Source: Rhineura floridana (Eukaryota; Chordata; Lepidosauria; Squamata; Rhineuridae). Taken from it: a DNA stretch of 64,000 nucleotides. The notes below the pieces were generated by a model. That model was given only the letters and a program-made list of their open reading frames with translations. It did no database searches and had not been told where the DNA came from. How positions within the stretch are numbered: the stretch's first letter is position 1; every line of letters starts with the position of its first letter. The stretch lies in contig NC_084489.1 of NCBI RefSeq assembly GCF_030035675.1, positions 71,887,365 to 71,951,364 on the forward strand. The letters run 5' to 3'. The position numbers were made by a program, and so were the translations under genes. This document shows positions 44,901-56,900 of this stretch, one piece after another.

Positions 44901-47900
44901 AAAGGGCTGTCAAATTAATATGTCACCGAACCTGGATGGTGCACACCTAGAAAGAACTCAAAGGTGAAATTGCTGATCTAACTAAAAATGCAACATATCA
45001 CTAAAATCAGCCTCCCTTATCAGTGGACTGGAAAGCAGCCAACATATTACCATTTAAAAGAGAAAAAAGGCTATGGGGTGGGGTGGGGGAATCATAGGCT
45101 AGTTAGTTTAAGTTCTATTGCAGGTAATTGATGAAAGCATTATTTAAACAATCATAATAAAGAAAAACGTCTTTTTGGGGAAAAACAGCATGGCTTTTGA
45201 AAAAGTATGTAATGACTCAACAACTTTGGGAGTACTCTTTGTGTCAAAATGCATATAGATATGCTTGATCCAGAAGACACCATTATCAGAGCATTTTAGA
45301 GCTGAAAGATGCTTTGGAGGTTATCTACTCCAACCCCCTGCTCAGTGCACAAATACATTCTTGACAGATATCTGTCCAGTGTCTACTAAATATCTCTCAA
45401 AGGAAAGTCCATCACCTCCTCAGACAGTTTGTTCTGGTGCTGAACAACATTTACCATTAGTACATTTCTCTACCCCTCATGATCCTAGTGCCCCTCGTTT
45501 GGGCACAGTCCAGTTGGATAATGTCCTCCTTAGATCACATCCTGTAGCTTTCTCCCTGAGATCTCACTCCAGGTTGATGTACAGTCATTACTGAGTACAT
45601 TTTAGGTATAACTGTTCAACCAGTTGTGCATATACCTAGTAGTAGTTTTGTCCAGCCCCCATTTTGCTATCTTGTCAACAAGGATACAATGGGAAACTTT
45701 GTCAAATGCTTTGCTGAAATCATTATATACTCATCCACAGCATTCCCATGATCTACCATAGTAACTTTATAAAAAAGAGACAAAAGTTTGTCTAGCATGA
45801 CTTATTCTTGACCTATGCTAGCTCCTAGTAATCAATGCATTATTTTCTAGATGCTTACGAACTGGCCATTTAATAATCTGTTCTAGAATTTTGCCAGCTA
45901 TTAGCATTAAGCTGACTGGTCTGTAGTTTTCCAGATCCAAATTACCTCCCTTTTTGAAGATAGACAAATGTTGTCCCTATCTCCAGTCTCTCAAACACTG
46001 TCCAAGAATTTTAAAAGATTACAGACAGGAGCTCTGAAATACTCTGCAGCCTCTTGAACACTTTGGAATGTAATTCATCTGACCCTGAAGACTTGAACGT
46101 GCTGAAAGTAATGAGGTGTTCTCTAGCTATCTCCTTACCTATCCTGGACAGCAAATCCATCCTTCTATCATTTGTCCTACTTTTCCTAAGTTGAACTCAA
46201 CTCCCCTTGAGTGAGAAGACTGAGTTGAAATAGCAGTCACATAATTTCGCCTTCTCTCCATCATCTCTTAATACTTCACCGTTTTTTTTTTTTGAAACAG
46301 GAGACCAACTCTTTTCGTAACCTTCTTGCTTTGAAGATAACCAAAAAAGCTCTTTTTGCTGCTTTTAGTATCCCTTGCAAGCCTCAGCCCATTCTGGGCA
46401 GATATCAGCATAGTTTAAGCCCCCCATTACTACTATGGCATATCTCTATGGAAGTTCTGAATATTTTTTATGAAGGCATCATCCATATCTTCCAGTTGGT
46501 TGTGTAGTCTCTAGTATACTGCCTCTCTCTCCTGCTATCCTTAACCAATAGAGTTTCCACTTTCAGATTGTGGATTTCTGAGAAGTTGCACGTTTTCTTT
46601 ACATCATATAATGTGATTCCCCCTCCCTTTCCACTGGATCTATTTCTTTTGAACAAGGTATACCCTTCAGTTACTATAGTTGAGTCATGAGTCTCACTGC
46701 AGTAAATCTCAGTGATAACTATCATATCATACTTACCTTCCCATATTTGGATTTCAAGTTCATGTTAATTTCCCATACTTTGTGCATTAGTATATAGACG
46801 CTGGAGGCCAAGGGTGTTGCACTCTCCCAGTTTCCCTCCTCCATACCTGTAAATTACTGGGCACCACTTACAAAAGCTTTTGACAAAGCCTTCACCGAAG
46901 GTTCCTGAGTTATCTTAACAGGCCTAGGATAAGGCAGGACCTCTTAAAACTAGGCAAATTAACAACAACATCACACATCAAAGTCCAATCCAAGAATTTA
47001 TTGCCAGGCCATAGGCCATCACAACATACATATATAATAACAAAGTATAAAATCATGTAAGACCAATTAAAACAAAAGTTAAAAGGAGGAAAGAAAAACA
47101 TTCAGTGAGAGAGCCTATACAAGATTTAAAAGCTTTAGTCAATATAACTATAATAAAACTAAATATACGTTCTTCGATAGAGCCTATATAAGATTTAAAA
47201 ACCTTGGTCAATAATATATTTAGCCCTCATTTTTTGAGCCGCGAGGGCAAAGTGAGCCACCCTGTAAGTAACCCTATAGTCCATATCAGACAAAAGATAA
47301 AAAATAGTTTGGGATGCCCGGTCAGGCCCTTGTAAATTGGGAAGGGGATTAAGAAACTGGGATCTTGGTTGAGCATAAATGGGGCAATCCAATATGTAAT
47401 GCAAGAGATCTTCCACCTTTTGGGAGCAGCATACACATTTCCTCTGATCTCTCGGAATCTGAAGATAACGGCCAAACATAAAGGCATTTGGCATCGTCTG
47501 AAATCTCAGAGATGTGAAGGCATGTCGTAAATGGACCGGAAGGGGGAGTAAGAGATAATTTGCAATGGAGTGGTCTTTTTTATATACCCCAAACCATGAC
47601 GAAAAGTTGGAATTCAAAATTGTCAAGTTATCCATCCATATACAGTGGTTTTGTATCTGTTTACGAAGTTCAGACTTATCTAGTAGTAAATTTGACTGAT
47701 TAGAGATATGATAATGGAGCTGAATCGCTCGAAGTTTTGAGCTCCAAAACCTATCCTTAACAGCAATTTCATGGCACGCCTTGACTAGTATCCTATGCTC
47801 TGCCCTTTCCGAAAACCCGCTTGTTCTGGGTGAATGAGTAGGTTGTCCGCTTCCCACTCCTCTAACTTGAGCAGGAGAAATTTGCTATATAATTTGGCAC

Positions 47901-50900
47901 CTGCGTTAAGTAAACTAATGGGCCGATAATTATTAGGATCTTGTCTCTCTCCTTTTTTAAAAATGGGGATGACAGTGCTTTGTTTCCATCCCTCGGGCAT
48001 AACGCCAGTTTCATTAATCTGAGTAAACAGATTAGCCAGAATGGGGGCCCACCAATCTGGAAAGTTGATAAAAAGTTCAGCTGGGATCATATCACCCCCT
48101 GGCACCTTACCCCTTTTTAACAAGGAGATGAGGGACTTAATTTGGGTTTTTGTAACCGGGGGCCAGGGGGGCAAATCTAACTCTTTAATAGGCCGAAGCA
48201 CAGAACTTATAGATGGGGCTGCATAAAGTTTAGAGAAGTGTTCATACCATATCCTGGCAGAAATTTGGTTGTTAATAGGGTACCTGTTCGCACCCGTACC
48301 ACCAGCAACCAAATCCCAAAATAATCGTTCATTACCCTCATGTAGCGCTTGACTGAGTCGTTCCCATTGAGCTCTCGCAAACCTGTCCTTTTTTTGCCTC
48401 AACATGGATCTGTATGAAGAACGAAGATGTACTAGATGTTCATGACAGAATGCAGATGATCCCCTTTTAGATCTGCGGGCATAATTTACTAATACTCTCT
48501 TAGCTGCTTTGCATTCATAATCATACCACCTCTTAGATCTTAATCGAGCAGACTTAGAAGAATTCTTCCGAGACAGCAAGGGTTTAAAGAAAGAGATAAT
48601 ATTCTGATATGCATTAAGTGCATCAATCTCATAATTAATATTATTAATAGAATGCAAGGTACTGTCGTTTAATAATTGCATTAGTTCCGTTTGTAAGTTT
48701 GGGGTCCATCGTATTCTACGGTCTGCAATTTGGAGACCATCCATATCAGGGAGTACAGGAGAAGGGAGGGGGGAGCGCAAATTCAAAGTCGTTGAGGTAG
48801 GAAAATGGTCACTATCAATTCTATCTAAGACGTTGAATGTACATACCTCTTTAGTTAAAGTACTTGAAACCAGTGTGTAGTCTATCACACTGGCTCCCCT
48901 AGAGGAGAGGTAAGTATATGCTCCATATGATTGGTCAATAACTGAACCATGTAGGCAATCCAAGAGGTGTTTATGGGAGAGCTCAATAAGTCTCCTACCT
49001 TGTTTGTTAATAACCTTATCTTGGGAGACCCTGGCCATTTGAGCAGGTAGTAATAATTGACCATGATTAGATTCAGGCCCTTCTACAAGACCGGAACCCA
49101 GTCTAGCATTGAAATCCCCACATAGTATAATTCTATGAGAGGGGAATCGAAGTTCTAGCGATGTTATGTATTCCGAGAGATGATCCTAGACACAACCTGA
49201 ATCTAACCTTTTGGCCATATGAGGGGGAAAATAAACATTTATAACAGTAAGATCCCCCAAAATGGGGCCATGTAATCGAATGCCTTGAATATAGTGACCA
49301 CAGTTTGGATTGAGAACCTGTATATCAACCGGGAGATCAACAGAAACAAAAATACAAAGACCCCCACTACCTCTCCCTCTATTATTGACTTTGGCCGCTG
49401 GAAGAGTGAAAACTCGATAACCATTTAAAAAGACTAGAGAATCTGATGTCGTCCAGGTTTCCTGCAGGCATATAATCTTAAATTGCTGGAGGAAGAGAGA
49501 GGGATCGTCCTCTGCAAATTTGTTAAACCAGCCCATTATATTCCATGACAAAAGCTGCAACTGTCAGTTGGAGTTCATTACTTCCGAAGCAAGGCGGAGG
49601 TCACTATGACGATTCCGGCTTAATGTAGTTGGAGACGTCCTCGGCAAGACTGTAGGAAGGTCGATCGATAATTGAGGAATTGACCTCATTTGGTAGGTAG
49701 GCTGGACTTTTGGAAGAGGGAAGTTTGAATCAGTATTCTCCTCTTGGATTTCGACTTTGTCGGGAGGAAAGTCTCTGACTAATTGTTCATGAGAAGTAGA
49801 GAGTCTCAAAATAAGTTGCAGAAATCTGTCAATGATTTTGTTCCTTTCGGGGGCTGGCAGAAGATTGAAGGACTGCAATAGAGCTTGTTCCTCCTCCAGT
49901 GGCAAATCTAGCTTCCAGGGTTCATGGCAATTTTCATCTCCAGCCGATGAGTGGACCTGACACAAGGGAGGGGGACTTAAAATGTAGTCATCCTCTGAAG
50001 TGAAAAAAGGGGTCCTATTCGAATTCTGACAACACAATGGGTTGTTCATATTAATAAAGGGCTTAGTAATTGTTAAACCAGATTTAGGATTAGGATTATT
50101 ACTGAAAGTAATCATCGGATCCAGGAGTTCATGGACTACAGGAGGGTCTCTTCTTAAGTGGTCTTGAGAGTCTAGCTCTATCAAAGGTTTGTTATTTAGC
50201 AAAAGAGAGGGATAATCAGTTCTGTATGAGATGGAGGGGGCTAGACTCATAGGAGGGGCTGAGTTTTCAAAGAGTCTTGAAATAAAAATACCCGCCCTAG
50301 CCAAAGAGTCCTTATGTAACCACACCTGTTTTGTTACATCCAGGGAACAAAAAGTGACCACCGCACGAGCTTTGATATTATTATAGTAAAGATATTCCAC
50401 GTGTTGTATTTGACCTGGGACCAAGGGGAATGCCAAAGCTTTATTTATGGTGTCAATAAAATGTTGTTTCCTATGTGATGGAAAAATATGACCCCACGGT
50501 TTTGGAAAATTTCCGAATACCAATTTACATCTTTTCAGTATTAGATTCCACTTATTCGTTAATGCTCAGGATTGTGAGTTTTGTGATGGATGTATACCCA
50601 CAAGTACATCCTGCCACGGGTCCTGGAAAGGAATATTTCTTATAGGGCTCATAAGGTGAGTTGTATTAATTTCCTTGGCAGTAGGTCGAGGAAAAGAGGA
50701 GGATATTCCAACATCGGTGGCTACTGTGGTATTTCCCTTCTTTGTATTATTTCCTTTTATCGAGCTGGTCTTTTTATCTCCCTCCTTTGTTATATTGTCC
50801 AATAAATGAAAGAGTCCTTTAAAGTTCATCCTGGATTTCGGGGTATACTTAGAGGACTTTATATTTTTTGACTTTTTTTGTTGAACGATCGGAGGTCTTT

Positions 50901-53900
50901 TTTTCTTGTTACATCTTTTCTTTTGGTTGAGAGTTTTAGAAGTTTTTGAAGGGATTGTCGGAAGAGTCTGAGTATAGGTTGGTTGCAGAGTTTGAATATT
51001 GCGATGTAAGGCAACTAGAGTTGATAGAAGGAGGTTGCATTCAGTTAGGAAGGTTTTAATATGCTCCAAATCTGTTGCCAGCATAGAAATCAGACCGAAT
51101 AAAGACTCATCTCTAGACAGGTGTGCATAAACGCCTTCAACCTGAGCAGATTTTCTTGTTTCAGTCAAGGAATTTTCTGTATTAAGACTCACCACTGGGG
51201 GCTCAAACGTTTGAGTGTTTTGCTCCAGGGAGGATCTAAAAAGCAAGTTAGAAGTCTCAGGAAGATGATTATCCAATAAAGCTTCTTGTTGGACTTGCAC
51301 TGCCCCCTGATTGTCGGGACTTTTTGAAGATGGGAGGTAGATTTTGGTAACCTGCCAATGTTAATTCAGTAGCCAGGTCCATCTCCTGGGGATCATTCCT
51401 AAGGCTATGTTGGTAAGCCTTTATAGGGAGGGACCACTCCAGTGGGGTAGAGGCAGCTTGTCGAGAATCCCATTCATCACATTGATGTGTTAGTGGGGAA
51501 AAAAAGTTCGTTATTTTCAGCTGCCCTTTGATATCTTTAAGTGGGCTTTCAATCTCCCCAGATGTTAACGGCAATTCCGACTGTTGAGGATCTCGTCTTC
51601 TCTTTTTTCCCTTTTTTCCTTTTTTATTAGGTAGGCTCTCTAATTCTAAAGTTTTCCTCTCTTTCCTAGTTAACACCATCTGGCTCAAGACATTCAGTAG
51701 TGTTTGCAGTGAGATTGTTTGTTGTTAATCTAGCTGATAGTTTCTGCGGTTTCCAGAGTTTTCAAGGACATTACCAGCAGTAAGCTGTAAACATCTAACA
51801 GCTTGATTAGCGTCTATAATGTTAAGAGCATGATGATAATAAGCTATTATTACTAGTTGGAGGTTATTTGTTAAAAGGGAGTAAAAAGTCCAAGACGCAG
51901 AAAGAATCTCACCCTGCTTCGTCAGAGCCGGAACCGGAAATCAATCCACACATCAAAGTACAAAATTAGGTATATTAATTTTACATATGCACTTGATGGA
52001 TTGGTAGCAATTAACTAGGAGAGAGCTTTTGATGGTCATTGTGAATAGCTCAATATGGAGTTGCAATGAAAAATGCATATTCCATCTGGGGATTAGTAGG
52101 AAAGGGCCTGAAAACAAGACAAGTAGGAGTGCAATGCTTTTATACAAATTTATTGTATAAAAAAAGTAATTTATTGTATATATACGCTCATGGGGTCTGA
52201 ACTGGCGGTGACCGACCAGGAGAGAGACCTCGGGGTTGTAGTGGACAGCACGATGAAAATGTCGACCCAGTGTGCGGCAGCTGTGAAAAAGGCAAATTCC
52301 ATGCTAGCGATAATTAGGAAAGGTGTTGAAAATAAAACAGCCGATATCATAATGCCATTGTATAAATCTATGGTGCGGCTGCATTTGGAATACTGTGTAC
52401 AGTTCTGGTCGCCTCATCTCAAAAAGGATATTATAGAGTTGGAAAAGGTTCAGAAGAGGGCAACCAGAATGATCAAGGAGATGGAGCGACTCCCTTACGA
52501 GGAAAGGTTGCAGCATTTGGGGCTTTTTAGTTTAGAGAAAAGGCGGGTCAGAGGAGACATGATAGAAGTGTATAAAATTATGCATGGCATTGAGAAAGTG
52601 GATAGAGAAAAGTTCTTCTCCCTCTCTCATAATACTAGAACTCGTGGACATTCAAAGAAGCTGAATGTTGGAAGATTCAGGACAGACAAAAGGAAGTACT
52701 TCTTTACTCAGCGCATAGTTAAACTATGGAATTTGCTTCCACAAGATGCAGTAATGGCCACCAGCTTGGACGGCTTTAAAAGAAGATTAGACAAATTCAT
52801 GGAGGACAGGGCTATCAATGGCTACTAGCCATGATGGCTGTGCTCTGCCACCCTAGTCAGAGGCAGCATGCTTCTGAAAACCAGTTGCCGGAAGCCTCAG
52901 GAGGGGAGAGTGTTCTTGCACTCGGGTCCTGCTTGCGGGCTTCCCCCAGGCACCTGGTTGGCCACTGTGAGAACAGGATGCTGGACTAGATGGGCCGCTG
53001 GCCTGATCCAGCAGGCTCTTCTTATGTTCTTATGTTCTTAGCTGTAACTTAGAATTCTATAAACAATCCTAATCACCCAGTCTCAAAAACTGGGTGTTGT
53101 AGAGTATACCGTATTATGGAGTTGGATATTGTAGAGTTGGAACAGGTACAGAAAAGGGCAACTGAAATGATCAAGAGGTTTGAGCACTTTCTCTGGGAAG
53201 AAAGACTGATGTTTTGAGGCCTTTTCAGTCTGTCATCTTTTTTTTTTTTTTGAAAGGAGGAAGGTCATGATAGAGGTCATAAAATTATGCATGATGTAGA
53301 GAAAGTGGATAGAGAGAACTTTTTTTCCTGTTCCATACTACTAGAAATTAGAGTCACCCAATTAAATTGATCAGCAGTAGATTCAGTACAGAAAAGAAAA
53401 CACATTTACTCTGTGGAGTAAATTCCACAAGAATTTATTGTCCCAAGGTAGTGATGGCTCAGATGACTTTAGAATTGGATTCAATGCATTCATGAAAGAT
53501 GAGTCTATCAAGTCTATGGCTATTATTCATGATGGTTGAACGGAGCCTTCAGGTTCAGAGGCCATTTCCCCTTGAATGCTCGTTGCGTAAGAGCAACTGG
53601 GGGAAAGCTATTGCCATCATCTCTTGCTTGTGGGCTTCCCCACAACAGGAGACAGGAGGAGACTGACTTATGTTTTTATACAGGAAACACCTCACTTTGG
53701 GGGCAGGGAAATTTGTTCACACAACCAGTCTGTATGTTAAGTTTCCAAGAGACTTAGCAAATGAGGTTTATGCAGTCACATATAAACTATCTCATAACTA
53801 GAGTTCTGCTAATCAGCTACTAGAAAGCACAAAGTTAACATTTTACAATAATTCTGCATAAATAAGTATCTCCAAAACGGATCTTTAGTTAAAAAGAAAA

Positions 53901-56900
53901 AGTTCAAATACATTTCAGATAACATTAAATATGAACTGAGTAAAAACATTAAAATATTGAACTTAATTATCTATCTGGAAACAATATATATGCAAGTGCT
54001 TTTAGAACTTCTTTTCCTCAATATTGTCTTCCAGGTTGCAGAGGATTCTGAGGTATCTTTAGGTCACACGGTTAAGTTCAAGGGTGATGCAAGCTGTGCC
54101 TGTTGGGAACTGAGCATGCATCCCATAATCCCCCATTGTCGCAGATGATCATAGTGGTGAGTAACATGTCTTTCAGAAAGACTTTCCTACCACTACTAGA
54201 ATTCCATGTTAAAACTACTGATTGAAGCAAATAAATGCTAAAGCAGCCACAATGCTCACAATGCACAATACAGAAGCCATTTTAAGATGGTGCAACTATT
54301 CTACTGAAAGAAATCTATGATCTACTATCCACCTACAATCTAGCCAGCCTTGGTGGTATCTGCATTCAAAGTATAATGCAAAAGAAGAAGAATGAAGAAA
54401 CCACCCCTTTAAGCAAAGAAATCTGCAGGTTCCAAGAAAACCCATAAAGTAGAGGAAGGACAGCAAGAAATGTGCAGAAAAGCATTACTCACCTTAGTTT
54501 GCCTATAAAACTAGAGGTGGAGAATTTTGTATATGAGAACTAGAAAGAAGTGTCTTATGAGGAAAAAGACTTAAAACTACTGTCAACTATTCAGTGTCCT
54601 GCCAGGAATAACATCAGCAGGAAAAGACAGAATCCCTTTGAGCTCTCTGTTGTCTCTTTTTCCATTTATTAAAGCATGCTGTCACCTATGAAAGCTTATA
54701 CCACAATCTTTTAAAATTTTACAGGGTTCTTCAAATATTTGTGTGCCGTTTCGGGCTGCTTGAAAGAGATGCCTCAGACTGAGATCTATGACCAGAAGCT
54801 GAGGCATGCTCAGGGAAGTTTTGCTTCCTAAAACAGTTAACAACAGATTTCCATGCCAAATCATAAAATGCTTTTGACACACCTAAAAGAGGAGTTTGCA
54901 ATGCAGAATAGAGAAAGTAGACTGCTTGAGGAATATTTACATAAAGTCCCTTTGGACATGCAGAACTAGCTGTGTAGTTCTGTTCCAGTGATGCCTCAAA
55001 AGTCTGCTTTGTAAGAATCCAGAAAATTGCAAATGTTTTTAGCACACTTTAATCAAAACTGGTGTCCCAATCCTGAGCACACTGGCCATGAATTGAAGGC
55101 ACTCAGATCTCTGCAAGTACATCAGAGGTCTGATGGGATGAAAGTAGCTTATTTCTATCCTTAAAAAGTAATGAACAGCAAAAGAGCAATGATTAACTAA
55201 ATCATTTACCTGACTTCATACTTATCTTTTAGGTGCCAGATTAACTCTCTTGAGCTTTTAATGATTATGTTTTACTTCTATTTTCTAATTTTTCCACTTT
55301 AGGCTGATTAGATCCATTCATATGTTTTTAGATTACTTTAACAGGATTTGTAAAAAGCACTGAAGACCAAATTGTTGGAAAATGGGATATAATTTTTGAA
55401 TATGAATGAATAAAAAAAGGTAGCTTTTAAGCTTTCTGGAAAATATTGACTAATCAAACAATTATCTTTACGCTCTGTGTGTGTGTGTATTTATATCTAG
55501 TTTCTGCTATAATCATGTTTTCTGGTGTTCTCATTCATGAAAGTCTCCAGCTCCAGCCACGTTCAGCAGCACCCAGGATGGCTATGTTAGTGAGCATGCA
55601 CACAAGAGAAGACTTACATCAGTGATAGTATTCAGAGCAGTGTCTGCACCAATGCTGAAATCAGAACCCGGTACATTGTTGGATACGGTTGCAGGAACCA
55701 TAACCATGGGAATACAGAACTCGTCATATTTCTCCCGGGCAGCGGAGAGTTCCAAAAGTCCCAAGTAGGCCTAATGGGCACACGTGGTAACAAATGCAGA
55801 ATTAGAGGGGACAAAAAGAGGACAAGGTTTGAATTACAGCAATATGGATGAGGATTTGGCAGAGGGAACTGATTACTGTACCACACGCATATACTGGAAA
55901 TAGATGGGTTTTTTTTAAAGAGTTAGAAGTGATGTGAAAGAGGGAATCACTGCTCATTCCACATTTGATAAACTGGTTTTTGCATTGTTTTAAAAATCTG
56001 TTTGACTAAAAATGATAGCAGAACAGAAACGTGTGTGTACTCCATGGGAAGCAAACCCTCTCAAATCCTTTACAATGCACTTAAAAGCTACTGTCTACTG
56101 CCAGCCACAGAGACACACTAGGGAAGGCCTCGTACAAAATAGAATACAGAAAACAGAGTAGCCAAATATTTCTGACATTAACTGTTACTTTAAGTACATC
56201 TAAGCATTCTTGCAAATTCTGTATAATAGTATAACAATGCAGAGAATAAAGTCTCACAAATTTAAGTTACTTTCCCCCCATTCCTACATGGATTACATCA
56301 GTCTTACAACAATGGTAGTCATGATTAAAGAATAGGTTTAATAAAGCCATGTTTAGGAATCTTAAACTTCATCACAGAATTTGTATTTCTGAACAGGAGT
56401 TTGGTTTTAAGCAGTGGCTTAATGCTGTGGGCAGATTAATTTAAAAATCATTAAAAAATACCTCATGCTCAATTTGAAGCATAGTAAGAAACATGAAAAT
56501 AAGCCCTGCACAGAGTTCCAACTCCTACTCCCTAACATGTAGCATAACTTACTTGGTGCCTAAATGTTATTATGCTGTGCTTTCCACAACCCCACTCTAT
56601 GTCATTGTGATGGATGGGGGAATGGGAAATAACATATTTATGTCAGGCACAAGGAAAATTGCATCAATTAGGGAGCAGAAAGGGGAAACTTAACACAGTG
56701 CTGCCATTTTTTACTTCACTGAACAAATGGGTGAGTGCACAGCAGTAATATTTGCTGATCGTATGTGTAGTCAATATAGCCAGTTCCAAAACTGAGGCAA
56801 TTTCCAGAGATTGGCCTAGTAGCAGAATTCTTGCAGCCTTTAAAGAAATCCTGCTAAGATCAGAGTCTTGCTGATATTTACCTCTAATTTTTAGCATTAG

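Larger units (their letters stand above)
46972..51959 (-). mobile_element. APE-type non-LTR retrotransposon (Vingi/RTEX/I-like, clade unsure) with 13-bp TSD and deleted RT core
   Basis: The element body is 46985-51946 (4962 bp) on the - strand, flanked by CACACATCAAAGT at 46972-46984 and 51947-51959. From 5' to 3': a UTR; an ORF1-like region 51688-49564; an endonuclease region from 49560 with [15 protein letters not shown] and CGDFNARLG; a reverse-transcriptase N-part with [19 protein letters not shown] and [14 protein letters not shown] up to EQAGFRKG near 47800. The sequence then jumps to the C-terminal region with a CxxC..HxxxxC motif ([19 protein letters not shown]). The catalytic palm with its YxDD is absent. 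One frame runs from 51300 to 47785, interrupted by TGA at 50566-50568, TGA at 49564-49566 (likely the ORF1 end) and TAG at 49186-49188. There is a frame change near 51280. The 3' end is aataaattcttggattgg with no poly(A). Confidence 0.9.

Noticed and set aside
52190-52828. A 212-codon open frame that could be taken for a host gene
   Set aside because: It is the C-terminal reverse-transcriptase part of an L2-like LINE, followed by that family's 3' UTR.
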